A stretch of 51,147 nucleotides of DNA from Acidothermaceae bacterium (lineage in GTDB: Bacteria > Actinomycetota > Actinomycetes > Acidothermales > Acidothermaceae), in contig JAICYF010000003.1 of the NCBI GenBank assembly GCA_025934355.1, forward strand, positions 1 through 51,147, given 5' to 3'. The notes beneath the pieces are model-generated. The model did no database searches and was not told the origin of the DNA. It saw nothing but the letters and a program-made list of their open reading frames with translations. The first letter of the stretch is position 1. Every line of letters begins with the position of its first letter. This document shows positions 9,326 through 19,030 of this stretch, in pieces. Both the position numbers and the translations under genes were made by a program.

Positions 9326-10528
9326 GTGGCTGATGTGGCTGGATTGGCTGTGACGGCGTCGGCAGCGCAGCCTGCGACCGCCGGGCCGCTTTCCGGCCTG
9401 CTGGTCGCCGACTTCTCCCGCATCCTCGCTGGCCCGTACTGCACGATGCTGCTCGCCGACCTCGGCGCCGACGTCATCAAAGTCGAGGGACCGGCCGGCG
9501 ACGACACCCGGACCTGGATGCCACCGGTGCGCGGCGAAGTCTCGACCTACTACCTGGCGATCAACCGGAACAAGCGCGCGATCGTGCTGGATCTGCGAAA
9601 CGACGACGACCGCGCGGCCGCGATCGAGTTGGCCCGGCGCGCCGACGTGCTCATCGAAAACTTCAAGCCCGGCGGCTTAGCCCGGTTCGGTCTCGACTTC
9701 GACACGGTCGCGAGCAACAACCCGGGCATCATTTACACCTCGATCAGCGGTTTTGGCACGGCGCCGCAAGCGGTCGGCATCCCCGGATACGACCTGATGG
9801 TGCAAGCGATTTCGGGCCTCATGAGCCTCACCGGCGAACCCGACGGCCCGGCCTACCGGTCCGGCATCTCGGTCTTCGACGTGATGGCGGGCATGCACGC
9901 GTGCATCGGCATCCTCGCCGCCGTGCAACATCGCAACGACACCGGTGAGGGCCAACACGTCGAGGTCAGCTTGTTGGCATCGGCGCTTTCAGGGCTGGTC
10001 AACCACACGTCGGCTTACGTCAGCGGCGGAGTGGTGCCGTACCGCATGGGTAACGCGCACCCGAGCCTGTTTCCCTACGAGCCATTGCCCACCGCCGACG
10101 GCGAGCTCGTCATCATCGCAGGCAACGACAATCAGTTCCGCACGCTGGCAAAGGTTCTCGACCTGCCGGACGTGCTCGATGACCCCCGCTTCGAGCACAA
10201 CCAAGACCGCACCGCCAACCGCGAGGCGTTGCGGCCATTACTGGTCGAACGGCTTGGCAAGCGGACGTCGAAAGAGTGGTTCGACGACCTGATCGCGGCC
10301 GGCGTGCCGTGCGCACCGATCAACACCATCGACAAGGGCGTCGCGTTTGCGCGCGAAATCGGGCTCGACCCGGTTGTCGAGGTGCGCGACGGCGACGAGA
10401 CATTGCCGATGGTGCGCAACCCCATCACCTTCTCGAAGACGCCGCCGACGTACCGCACTCCCCCGCCGACCATCGACCGCGATGGCACCGAGATCCGGCA
10501 ATGGCTGCTGGGAAAATCTGATGACTGA
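9326..10528 (+). CDS. CaiB/BaiF family (class III) CoA-transferase
   Basis: PLSGLLVADFSRILAGPYCTMLLADLGADVIKVEGPAGDDTRTW...YYLAINRNKRAIVLDLRND; family hallmark. Confidence 0.95.
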   Translation: MADVAGLAVTASAAQPATAGPLSGLLVADFSRILAGPYCTMLLADLGADVIKVEGPAGDDTRTWMPPVRGEVSTYYLAINRNKRAIVLDLRNDDDRAAAIELARRADVLIENFKPGGLARFGLDFDTVASNNPGIIYTSISGFGTAPQAVGIPGYDLMVQAISGLMSLTGEPDGPAYRSGISVFDVMAGMHACIGILAAVQHRNDTGEGQHVEVSLLASALSGLVNHTSAYVSGGVVPYRMGNAHPSLFPYEPLPTADGELVIIAGNDNQFRTLAKVLDLPDVLDDPRFEHNQDRTANREALRPLLVERLGKRTSKEWFDDLIAAGVPCAPINTIDKGVAFAREIGLDPVVEVRDGDETLPMVRNPITFSKTPPTYRTPPPTIDRDGTEIRQWLLGKSDD

Positions 10529-11315
10529 CGCTTCCGGTTATCCGACGTCGCTCGGCACGTCCGACGCCGACTCCATCCGCCTGCTCGGCCACGATCTCGC
10601 CGACGAGTTGATGGGCAAGGTGGGCTTCGGCGAGCTCGCGTTCTGGCTGGTCGCCGCGCGTCGGCCGACCCCCGGCGAAGTGCGCGTGTTCGAGAGCGTG
10701 CTCGTCGCGCTTGCCGATCACGGTTTTACGCCCACCGCGATCGCCGCGCGACTCACCTACCTGAGCGCGCCTGACTCATTGCAGGGGGCACTCGCCTCGG
10801 GTTTGCTCGGCGGCGGCTCGCGATTTCTCGGCGTCACCGAAGACGCTGCCATGTTCTTGTCCGGCGCGTTACACGGCAGCGATTCACCGCGCCCGAACGA
10901 CGACGCCGGATGGGACGCGATGGCTTTTGCCGTCGTCAAAGCTGCTCGCGAGTCGAAGCGGTTCATTCCCGGTCTCGGTCATCCGGTGCACAAAGAGGTC
11001 GACCCCCGCACGCCAGCGCTGTTGCGCATCGCCACGGAGGAAGGCACTCGTGGCGATCACATCGCGCTGTACGAGGCGATCGGCCGGGTGCACCCGCAAG
11101 TTCTCGGACGGCGGCTGCCGCTCAACGGGGCCGGCGTGTGTGGCGCAGTGCTCGCCGACCTCGGTTTGCCGGTCGAGATGCTGCGCGGATTTGCCCTGCT
11201 GGCACGGACCGCGGGCCTGCTCGGCCAACTCGCCGAGGAACGCCGCCGACCGGCCGCCATGCGCATGTATCTCGACATCGACCGCAACGCCTACTACGTC
11301 CCCCCGGATCAATAA
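10521..11315 (+). CDS. Citrate synthase-superfamily protein, citryl-CoA lyase-like
   Basis: 264 aa; LLGHDLADELMGKVGFGELAFWLVAARRPTPGEVRVFESVLVALADHGFTPTAIAARLTYLSAPDSLQGALASGLLGGGSRFLG...FIPGLGHPVHKEVDPRTPALL...LNGAGVCGAVLADLGLPVEMLRGFALLARTAGLLGQLAEE; 8-bp overlap with the upstream gene. Confidence 0.85.
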   Translation: MTDASGYPTSLGTSDADSIRLLGHDLADELMGKVGFGELAFWLVAARRPTPGEVRVFESVLVALADHGFTPTAIAARLTYLSAPDSLQGALASGLLGGGSRFLGVTEDAAMFLSGALHGSDSPRPNDDAGWDAMAFAVVKAARESKRFIPGLGHPVHKEVDPRTPALLRIATEEGTRGDHIALYEAIGRVHPQVLGRRLPLNGAGVCGAVLADLGLPVEMLRGFALLARTAGLLGQLAEERRRPAAMRMYLDIDRNAYYVPPDQ

Positions 11316-11366
11316 CGTCCACCGAACCACTTGCTCTCAAGCTCAAATCGTTTGGCAGGAGAGACG

Positions 11367-12227
11367 ATGGCCACCATCGCCGCGGTGATCGCATCAACCC
11401 ATCACCCGTTTTACTACAAGGCCAGCACGTCGACCGGCGCGGACCGGCCACCGTTCGCTGACGAGTGGGTGCGCAAGGTTGAGGCGTTTCGCGACACCCT
11501 GACCCGCGCCAACCCCGACGTCCTCGTGCTCGTGGGTTCTGACCACTTCCACCAGCTGTGGCTCGACAACATGCCGCAGTTCCTGGTCGGCAACGCGCCG
11601 CACTACGACGCCAACTGGTACAACGAAGAACGCGAGTTCGGGCTGCCGCGCTTCTTTATGAACGGCCAGCAGGAGTTGTCATGGCACATCCTGCGCGGCG
11701 GCATCGACCGCGGCTTTGACCTCGCGTTCAGTAACGAGCTGCGGCTCGACCACAGCGTCACCTGCCCGATCATCACGCTGCGACCGCAAAACGACCTGCC
11801 GGTCGTCCCGATTTACACGAACATCTTCGCGCCACCACTTCCCCAACCGAAACGGTTCGTCGAGTTAGGCCGGATGATCCGCGAGCTGGTCGAGTCGTGG
11901 CCGAGTGATCTGCGGGTGGCGATCATTGGCACCGGGCACCTGTCGCTCGAACTCGGCGGACCACGCCAGTTCGGTCCGCACGGGCCCGACCCGGAATTCG
12001 ACGCGAAGGCCGTGGAGTGGATCGCGACCTCCGACATCGAGCGGGCAATTGCCGAAGTCTCGCTGGACAGCCTTTGGATGCCGGGAAACGCGACCCACGG
12101 GTTCATGGACTTCATGTTGATGATGGGTGTGGCTGGTGAGGGCGTGAAAGCCGACTACGTCGACACCTACGACCTCTTCCACACAATGGAGGCGTACTTC
12201 ACCTGGTACCTGGAGGCGACGGCATGA
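11367..12227 (+). CDS. Class III extradiol ring-cleavage dioxygenase, catalytic (LigB-like) subunit
   Basis: MATIAAVIASTHHPFYYKASTSTG...LVLVGSDHFHQLWLDNMPQFLVG...LRLDHSVTCPIITL...VAIIGTGHLSLELGG; LigB-type His motifs. Confidence 0.9.
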   Translation: MATIAAVIASTHHPFYYKASTSTGADRPPFADEWVRKVEAFRDTLTRANPDVLVLVGSDHFHQLWLDNMPQFLVGNAPHYDANWYNEEREFGLPRFFMNGQQELSWHILRGGIDRGFDLAFSNELRLDHSVTCPIITLRPQNDLPVVPIYTNIFAPPLPQPKRFVELGRMIRELVESWPSDLRVAIIGTGHLSLELGGPRQFGPHGPDPEFDAKAVEWIATSDIERAIAEVSLDSLWMPGNATHGFMDFMLMMGVAGEGVKADYVDTYDLFHTMEAYFTWYLEATA

Positions 12228-12589
12228 GCAGATACTTGCTCGATAAGTTCCTCTACACCATCGACCGCGATCCGGAGTTGGTCGAGCGCTATCGCGACGA
12301 CCCGGCTGGCACGGTCGACTGGTGGGAGCGCGAGCGCGCCAATGTGCTTCTTAACTGCCACGTCGGTGAGAACTCCACGTGGTTGAAGTTCGACGACGCC
12401 GAACGTGCCGCCCTCGTCGCTCACGACTACGTCAAGCTGTACGAGATGGGCGCGCACCCGTTCCTGACGTTGACGCTCTTCATCGCGATGTACGAGCGGG
12501 ATTTCGCCGAGCCGCTGGGATTTCAGCTCGAGTATGCGCAGAAGTTGAGCGCGTGGCGGGAAAAGCCTTATCCCGACATCACGACTTAA
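12224..12589 (+). CDS. Small (LigA-like) subunit of extradiol dioxygenase
   Basis: 121 aa; MSRYLLDKFLYTIDRDPELVERYRDDPAGTV...LYEMGAHPFLTLTLFIAMY; ATGA overlap with the LigB gene. Confidence 0.8.
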   Translation: MSRYLLDKFLYTIDRDPELVERYRDDPAGTVDWWERERANVLLNCHVGENSTWLKFDDAERAALVAHDYVKLYEMGAHPFLTLTLFIAMYERDFAEPLGFQLEYAQKLSAWREKPYPDITT

Positions 12590-12602
12590 GGGCGGAGCGC
12601 AG

Positions 12603-13580
12603 ATGAAAGCCGCGGTGTTGCGCGAGTGCGGACAGCCACCGACGTTTGACGAATGGCCCGACCCGGTCGCGTCGTCCGAGGAACACGTCGTTGTCGACGT
12701 GACAGCAGCGGCGATCGTGCCGCTGGATCTGTTGTGCGCGAGCGGGACGTCGTATTTCGGCACGCCACAGGTGCCGTACATCCCCGGCGTGCAGGGAGTC
12801 GGCGTGGTGCGCGACGGCACGCAAGCTGGCCGCCGAGTGTGGTTCTCGACAACAGCTGGCCAACAACCCGGTGACGGCAGCCTGGCCGAGCGCGCGCTCG
12901 TCAGCATGGCCGACCTGATCACAATCCCGGACGGCGTTTCCGACACGAGCGCGGCGGCGCTTGGTCTCTCGGCGGTGGCGGGGTGGTTGTCATTGACGAT
13001 GGGCGGCGAGTTGCGGCCCGGCGAGACCGTGCTCGTGCTTGGCGCCGGTGGAACCGTCGGCCAGGTCGCGGTGCAGGCCGCCCGGCTGCAAGGCGCGAGC
13101 CGCGTGGTCGCGGTCGCACGAAGCGCGCAGGCGCGCGACCGCGCCCTGCGGCATGGTGCCGACGCGGTCGTTGACAACACCGACAGCTCCGACGCCGCGG
13201 CGCTCACCGCAAAGATGTCCGACGCGTGCCACGGCGGGGCCGACGTGGTCATCGACCCGGTGTTCGGGCCGACGGCGGCTGCCGCGAGCCGAGCTTTGCG
13301 ACCAGCCGGACGACTGGTCAACCTTGGCAGCGCCGGCGGCGAGCTCGCGACGTTCGACTCCGCAACGATCAGAAGCCGCCGGCTGAAGATCGTGGGTTAC
13401 ACCAACACGGGTCTGCCGTCCGCACAGATCGCTAGTGCGCTCCGATCGATCTTTGATCACAACGCCGCGGGTGAAATGCGAGTCGAATTCGACGAGGTGC
13501 CGCTCGACGAGGTCGCGGTCGCCTGGACGCGACAGCGCGCAGGCACCGACCGACGTCAGGTGCTGATCCCACGGCGATAG
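12603..13580 (+). CDS. MDR-family NADPH:quinone reductase / zinc-type alcohol dehydrogenase-like protein
   Basis: MKAAVLRECGQPPTFDEW...PYIPGVQGVGVVRDG...LRPGETVLVLGAGGTVGQVAVQAARLQGASRVVAVARS. Confidence 0.92.
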   Translation: MKAAVLRECGQPPTFDEWPDPVASSEEHVVVDVTAAAIVPLDLLCASGTSYFGTPQVPYIPGVQGVGVVRDGTQAGRRVWFSTTAGQQPGDGSLAERALVSMADLITIPDGVSDTSAAALGLSAVAGWLSLTMGGELRPGETVLVLGAGGTVGQVAVQAARLQGASRVVAVARSAQARDRALRHGADAVVDNTDSSDAAALTAKMSDACHGGADVVIDPVFGPTAAAASRALRPAGRLVNLGSAGGELATFDSATIRSRRLKIVGYTNTGLPSAQIASALRSIFDHNAAGEMRVEFDEVPLDEVAVAWTRQRAGTDRRQVLIPRR

Positions 13581-13649
13581 TCGATCTTGTAAGCCTTTTC
13601 ACATCGCCGAATCACTCGGACGCGGTCGGGCGCAGTCGAGTGGAATGAC

Positions 13650-16031
13650 ATGGTTCCGCCTTCTCGATCCGATCGCGACGACGCCTCGCCCGAGCGTGCG
13701 GCAAGCAACATGCAGCGGCTTTGGAAGATCACTCTCTTCGGCGGACTCGCACTTGCCGCGATCTACTTCGCGCTGCCGGGTCTCGACGCGAAGGATCTGG
13801 CGTACAGCGCGATTGGCGTCGGCTCCACGCTGGCGATGTTGATCGGTGTGCGAAAGAACCGTCCAGCACAACCGCTCGGATGGCTCTTGTTGGCCGTCGC
13901 CAACGGGTGTTTCGTCTGCGGCGACGTCGTCTTCAACGTCTACGACCTCGTGCTGCACACCGACATCCCGTTCCCGTCCGTCGCCGACGGGCTCTACCTC
14001 GCGGGGTATCCGTTCCTGTTCGCGGCCGTGTTCTTGATTAGCCGGGTGCGCATCGTCCGGCAGTCTCGCGAGACCTGGGCTGACGCGATGATCGTGTGCG
14101 TCGGGGCGGTCGCGTTGTCATGGCAATTGCTGATGCGCTCCTACGCTCACGACGACACGGTCGACTGGTTCGGCAGGTTGGTCACGATGTCGTATCCGAT
14201 GATGGACATCGGCGTGATCTTCATCGTGGCCGGCGCACTGCTGTCGGGAGCGGCCCGTCGCGCGGCCGACCAGCTCGTCGTCGCGTCGATGACTGCCATG
14301 CTCGTCGGCGACTTCATCTACGACGTCCTCGTGCTACATGGCAGCTACACGACCGGAAACCTGGTCGATGCCACCTACCTCGTCAGCTACGTGCTCCTCG
14401 CGGCCGCCGCGTTGCACCCGTCGATGGCGCAGCCGGTGCGAGTGCGCGACGTGAGTGACGAGCAGACGCGTCGCTGGATACCGCTCGTGGCGGTGGCGGG
14501 CTTCGTGTCGCCGACGCTGCTGTTGTTGAGCCGGCCATTGCGGTTTGACGTCGACGTTCCCGTTCTGGCGGCGACGTCCATCATCTTGTTCGGCTTGGTC
14601 GTTCTTCGATTTGCGTGGCTGTACGGACGCACTCGAGAGCAGGCGATGCTGCTCGAACAACGCGGTGAGTCACTGCAAGCCGCGCTGGATGCCCAGCGGG
14701 TCCTCGAAGAAGAGCTGCGACACCAAGCATTTCACGACAGCCTGACCGGCCTGCCGAACCGCGCGCTGCTTCACGATCGCGTCGGCCATGCACTAGCCGG
14801 GACGCCGAGGTCGGGTGGCACCGCTGCCCTTTTCTTCTGCGACCTCGACGGCTTCAAGGCGGTGAACGACAGTCTCGGGCATCAGTTCGGCGACGATTTG
14901 TTGGTGCTGGTGGCGAACCGGTTGAAGGGAATCGTCCGGCCCGGTGACACCGTGGCTCGTCTAGGTGGCGACGAGTTCGCCATTCTGATTGACAACATCG
15001 AGAGCGTGGACGTGGCGACCGCGTTGGCCGCCCGACTCGTCGGCGTGCTCCGTGAGCCGGTGACGATGGATGGCCACCAAGCCCGGCTGTCGGCGAGCGT
15101 CGGCGTCGCATTCGGCGATCACACGGTCGATGTCGAGCAGATTCTCAGCGAGGCCGACACCGCGATGTATGAAGCCAAGGCATCCGGCAAAGACCGGTTC
15201 TCCGTGTTCGAGCCACGGATGCGGTCACGGCTGCTCGACCGGATGGCCATCACCAACTCGTTCGACGGCGCACTGGCGCGCGACGAGTTCTTCTTGGAAT
15301 ACCAACCGCAGATCTCATTGACCGACGAGCACCTCGAGGGCTTCGAAGCGCTGGTTCGGTGGCGACATCCCACGCTAGGCGCGATCGGCCCCTACCGGTT
15401 CATCCCGCTGGCGGAGGAGACCGGGTTCATCGTCGAACTCGGCAGATGGGTCCTGCAATCCGCGTGCAGGGAGGCGGCCACGTGGGACGACGGAGACGCG
15501 GCTTTGTCGGTCTCTGTCAACATCTCCGCGCGGCAGCTCGAGAGCGACTCGTTGGTCGCCGACGTCGAGTCGGCCCTCGCCACCAGTGGAGTGGACCCAA
15601 GCCGCTTGGTGCTCGAGGTGACCGAAAGCATCTTGGTGGTCGATCCAGAACGCACCGCACACGCACTCTCACGGCTGCGCGACATGGGGATCCGGATCGC
15701 GATCGACGACTTCGGCACGGGTTACTCGTCGCTCGGCTACTTGCATCGGTTCCCTGTCGACATCTTGAAGATTGACAAGTCGTTCGTCGACCCGCTGGAT
15801 GAAGCTACCGAAGAGGGCGCCGCGTTCGTTCAGATGATCCTGCGGTTGGCGCGAGACCTGCGCGTCACCACCGTCGCCGAGGGAGTCGAGAGCGGCGTTC
15901 AGCGCGACGCGCTCACCAAGCTGCATTGCCATAGCGCGCAGGGTTATCTGATCTCCCGGCCGCTGCCGGCCGAACGCGTGCACGAGTTCATCGACCACCA
16001 GCGGCCGGCGCTCCGTCAGCAGCCGGCTTAG
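13650..16031 (+). CDS. Multi-TM diguanylate cyclase/phosphodiesterase (GGDEF-EAL)
   Basis: 793 aa; N-terminal multi-TM region, GGDEF domain with RLGGDEFAIL, EAL domain with FEALVRWRHPTLG and VTESILVVDPERTAHALSRLRDMGIRIAIDDFGTGYSSLGYLHRFPVDILKIDKSFV. Confidence 0.96.
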   Translation: MVPPSRSDRDDASPERAASNMQRLWKITLFGGLALAAIYFALPGLDAKDLAYSAIGVGSTLAMLIGVRKNRPAQPLGWLLLAVANGCFVCGDVVFNVYDLVLHTDIPFPSVADGLYLAGYPFLFAAVFLISRVRIVRQSRETWADAMIVCVGAVALSWQLLMRSYAHDDTVDWFGRLVTMSYPMMDIGVIFIVAGALLSGAARRAADQLVVASMTAMLVGDFIYDVLVLHGSYTTGNLVDATYLVSYVLLAAAALHPSMAQPVRVRDVSDEQTRRWIPLVAVAGFVSPTLLLLSRPLRFDVDVPVLAATSIILFGLVVLRFAWLYGRTREQAMLLEQRGESLQAALDAQRVLEEELRHQAFHDSLTGLPNRALLHDRVGHALAGTPRSGGTAALFFCDLDGFKAVNDSLGHQFGDDLLVLVANRLKGIVRPGDTVARLGGDEFAILIDNIESVDVATALAARLVGVLREPVTMDGHQARLSASVGVAFGDHTVDVEQILSEADTAMYEAKASGKDRFSVFEPRMRSRLLDRMAITNSFDGALARDEFFLEYQPQISLTDEHLEGFEALVRWRHPTLGAIGPYRFIPLAEETGFIVELGRWVLQSACREAATWDDGDAALSVSVNISARQLESDSLVADVESALATSGVDPSRLVLEVTESILVVDPERTAHALSRLRDMGIRIAIDDFGTGYSSLGYLHRFPVDILKIDKSFVDPLDEATEEGAAFVQMILRLARDLRVTTVAEGVESGVQRDALTKLHCHSAQGYLISRPLPAERVHEFIDHQRPALRQQPA

Positions 16032-16483
16032 CCAGGAGGCCGTCCGGCGTCGGGCGCGATCAGGGCGAGCCCCGATTCGGGGTCTTGCCGCTTTCGCAAG
16101 TGGGCTGGCGACTCTTGAATCACCAACTCGAGCGTCGGACGCACCGTGCCGCTGACGAAGTGACCGCCTCGGGTGCTCGCGTCGTGACGGCCGACGACGA
16201 TGTGGGCGTGAATCGCCGGCTCGCCGTCGTTCAACGCGACGTCACCGGCGAGGCTCAGCACCTCCACCTGCTCGTCTATGCGGATCTCCCGGTATTCCTT
16301 GGCCTGCCAGTCGAACCAGGCGACGACGACCCGCTCGAACGCGCCGATCGCGGTGAAGTGCGCCGCCGTGACCCCTTCCTCGACGCACCAGTCTTTGAGC
16401 ACCGGCATGACGTCGTCACCGTTCTCGAACACAAGAACGGCCGTTCGACCGTTCGCGTCCTTGGCAAGTTCACGCCACTGCAT
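16028..16483 (-). CDS. PPC (PCC/DUF296) domain-containing protein
   Basis: VLVFENGDDVMPVLKDWCVEEGVTAAHFTAIGAFERVVVAWFDWQAKEY...EVLSLAGDVALNDGEPAIHAHIVVGRHDASTRGGHFVSGTVRPTLELVI. Confidence 0.88.
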   Translation of the reverse strand: MQWRELAKDANGRTAVLVFENGDDVMPVLKDWCVEEGVTAAHFTAIGAFERVVVAWFDWQAKEYREIRIDEQVEVLSLAGDVALNDGEPAIHAHIVVGRHDASTRGGHFVSGTVRPTLELVIQESPAHLRKRQDPESGLALIAPDAGRPPG

Positions 16484-16740
16484 CCGCGTCTCCTGTCGTC
16501 AGGCGTCACCGCTGATCATTCCCACTGGCGCTCCAACGCACGCGCCAAGAGGCAGTCGCATGGAAGGACCTCGGCAGCGACTTCCTGCGACCGTCAGGGC
16601 GTCAGGCCTATTGGCAAAAGCTGCTGCGCGACTCGTCGAGGCACAACAGCCCGGCGAGTGTGCTTCCATCGTCCGCTACGACGACGAGACAGTGCGTGTG
16701 TTCGACACTCATCTCAACACCTCTGCAACAAACGCGAGTT

Positions 16741-16779
16741 GGCGCGGCCGGCAGCACGATTTGTGCCGCAGGCCGCGCC
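16741..16779 (-). terminator. Hairpin downstream of the ScyD/CWB2 gene
   Basis: GGCGCGGCC (16741-16749) / GGCCGCGCC (16771-16779) with further internal complementarity; ~25 nt past the stop of the minus-strand gene. Confidence 0.6.
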
Positions 16780-16804
16780 GTTCGCGTGGAGCGCGTCTCC
16801 TCGC

Positions 16805-19030
16805 CTACTTGCCGAGCGCGCTGATCACCTGGCCCTCGACGTTGATCGAGATGGCGGCTGGGCCGCCGAGCAGTTTCGCGGACCCGGTGCCCGCTTGACC
16901 GCTGATGACCGTCTTCGTGGCAGGGCTGCCGGCGAGGTCGTCCGGGTTGACCAGCACCAGGACGCCGCCGTCATCGGCGATCGCTGACCCGGCCGCGACC
17001 GCGTCAGGCCAGTTGACACCGGTGGCCAGCCACAGCTTGGACAGGCTCAGGCCGGCCGACGTCGCCGCGTTCGCGACCGCCGCCGACGTGCCGTACCGGT
17101 CGCTGCCGGCGAGTCGCGGCGCGACCGTCGTCACAATCTTCCCGATGGCGTCGGAGACAGACGACGAGATCGCCACGGTGCCGCCGACGATGGTGGCGGT
17201 GCCGACCCCTGCCAACGCCTCAGCCGTGTCGGCCGGCAGTTGTCCTGACGTCGCGAGCAGGATCGGGCGACCTTGGCGGGCCGCGAGTGGCGCCACCGAC
17301 ATCGCGTCGGCGAAACCGTTGCCGTTGACGACGTAGACGTTGTTAGAGCTCGTGCCGGTCAGCGCGTCGACCTTGGCCTTGATGGCAGCCGCCGTCGCGA
17401 ACCTGTTGGCGCCGCCGACCCGCACCACATTGGTGATGCCGGCTTGCGAGCTGAGCGCGCTCGCCGTCGCGTCGCTGATCGCGCTTTGCTCGCCGAGCAC
17501 ATACGCCGTCGTCGCGCCCAGACGTTTGATTTCAGCCGCGGTCTCCGGCGACAACTGCTTGCTTGTCGTGAGCAGCAACGGGACGTTGGTCGTGCCGTCC
17601 GGCGAGGTACCGGGCATCGCGGCGACGGAGGCGAGCACGGAACCCGCTAGCGCGTCGGCGAAGTCGTCAGACCGCGCGATGACGACGGCAGGCGCGCCGT
17701 TCGGGAACGTCGCCCGCGACGTCGCGATCGCCGTCCCGATCCGGTCGGCGCCGCTGAGCCGGGTCAACAGCGGTGTGGCGTTCACCGCGTCGAACCGCAC
17801 GACGTTGCCGGTCTGAGCGGCGCTCGGACCTTGACCGGTGCACACACTGCAGGTCGTGATGTAGGCCATGCCGTCAGGACCGAACGCGATTCCGCCAGGG
17901 AAGTTCAGGTTGTTCAGCAGCAGTTGCTTGCTTCCGCCGTCCGCCGAGACCCGGAACAAGGCGCCGACGGGCGGCGCGCCTAACAGCGAGTTGTGCGCGA
18001 TCTCGAGGACGTAGAGGTTGCCGTCAGGGCCGACAGTCTCGTCGATCACGTTCGTGAAGCCGCTGACGTACGACGACAAGGTCGTCCCGTTCAAGCTGAA
18101 CACCGACGCACCGCCAAGCGGGAACGGGAAGCCGGTCAGTTGCCCCACGTACGTCGTTCCGTTCGGTCCCGCGGCGAGCGACGTCGGCACCGGCTCCGCG
18201 GGGATGATCGTGCCTGGCGGCATCTTCAGGAACGGGGGCGCGGGAGTGAAGATCGGCGGCAACACGGCGGCGGTGCTCACCGCGCCGGTCGCAGCGTCGA
18301 CCGCCAGCACGTCGTCGCCACCCGCGTCGGCCACCAGCACCGAGGAGCCGTTGACCAGAACGCTGTAGGGGTTGGTGTCGAGCGTCGACGTCGGGACGAT
18401 TCCGTGGTCGGGGTTGTGGGCGGCCTCGTAGTCGGCGAGGCTGGCGACCTTCGTCGCGCCGGTGCCGTCGGAGTTCGCCTTCCACAAGGCGGCGAGGTTC
18501 GCGCCCGGAGCGCCACCCTTGGTCAACGCGTCGCGATCAGCCGGCGCGCCGCCGAGGCCGATCACGTAGTAGATCGTGCCGTCGCTCGCGACCGACACGT
18601 CGGCCGGACCCGTCGCCTCGGTGCCTTGGTCGGGTTGCGGCGTGCTTGGGTCGTCGGTCTGCGTCGCGAACGACGGCAGGCCGCTGATGAGCCGGTCGGA
18701 CGACGTCGCCACGTGCCCGGTGACGGTCGAGGCGTTCGGGACCGCGGTGATGGCGCCAGTCGGGCCGTAGCAGACGGTCGAACCCTCGGAGCTCTTAAAG
18801 CAGACGCCATTGCCACCAGCGCCGGACTCCGCGACGTAAAGGGTGTCGCCGGAGAAGGTGAGTCCGCGCGGGTTGTTCAGGCCGGAGATTACGATCTGCG
18901 GCGCGGTTGGCGCCGCAATCGCGGTGGCGGTCGGAACGAGGATGGATCCGGCGCCGATCAGGCCGCCGACTCCGACGGCACTGGCCATGAGCTTGCCGAT
19001 GGTCTTGGACTGCGAGCTCTTCGGTCGCAT
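16805..19030 (-). CDS. Secreted protein: ScyD/ScyE-like beta-propeller domain followed by cell-wall-binding repeat 2 (CWB2) domains
   Basis: Signal peptide; APQIVISGLNNPRGLTFSGDTLYVAESGAGG...LAAGPNGTTYVGQLTGFPFPLGGASVFSL; then CWB2 modules RLSGADRIGTAIATSRATFPNGAPAVVIARSDDFADALAGS, RVGGANRFATAAAIK, RLAGSDRYGTSAAVANAA. Confidence 0.9.
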   Translation of the reverse strand: MRPKSSQSKTIGKLMASAVGVGGLIGAGSILVPTATAIAAPTAPQIVISGLNNPRGLTFSGDTLYVAESGAGGNGVCFKSSEGSTVCYGPTGAITAVPNASTVTGHVATSSDRLISGLPSFATQTDDPSTPQPDQGTEATGPADVSVASDGTIYYVIGLGGAPADRDALTKGGAPGANLAALWKANSDGTGATKVASLADYEAAHNPDHGIVPTSTLDTNPYSVLVNGSSVLVADAGGDDVLAVDAATGAVSTAAVLPPIFTPAPPFLKMPPGTIIPAEPVPTSLAAGPNGTTYVGQLTGFPFPLGGASVFSLNGTTLSSYVSGFTNVIDETVGPDGNLYVLEIAHNSLLGAPPVGALFRVSADGGSKQLLLNNLNFPGGIAFGPDGMAYITTCSVCTGQGPSAAQTGNVVRFDAVNATPLLTRLSGADRIGTAIATSRATFPNGAPAVVIARSDDFADALAGSVLASVAAMPGTSPDGTTNVPLLLTTSKQLSPETAAEIKRLGATTAYVLGEQSAISDATASALSSQAGITNVVRVGGANRFATAAAIKAKVDALTGTSSNNVYVVNGNGFADAMSVAPLAARQGRPILLATSGQLPADTAEALAGVGTATIVGGTVAISSSVSDAIGKIVTTVAPRLAGSDRYGTSAAVANAATSAGLSLSKLWLATGVNWPDAVAAGSAIADDGGVLVLVNPDDLAGSPATKTVISGQAGTGSAKLLGGPAAISINVEGQVISALGK

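Noticed and set aside
12167-13321. 384-aa ORF on - strand
   Set aside because: Antisense to the LigA and quinone reductase genes, which have clear homology; shadow ORF.
16484-16740. Fragment with 'RVFDTHLNTS' on + strand, possible endonuclease/exonuclease/phosphatase remnant
   Set aside because: Match too short to distinguish from chance.
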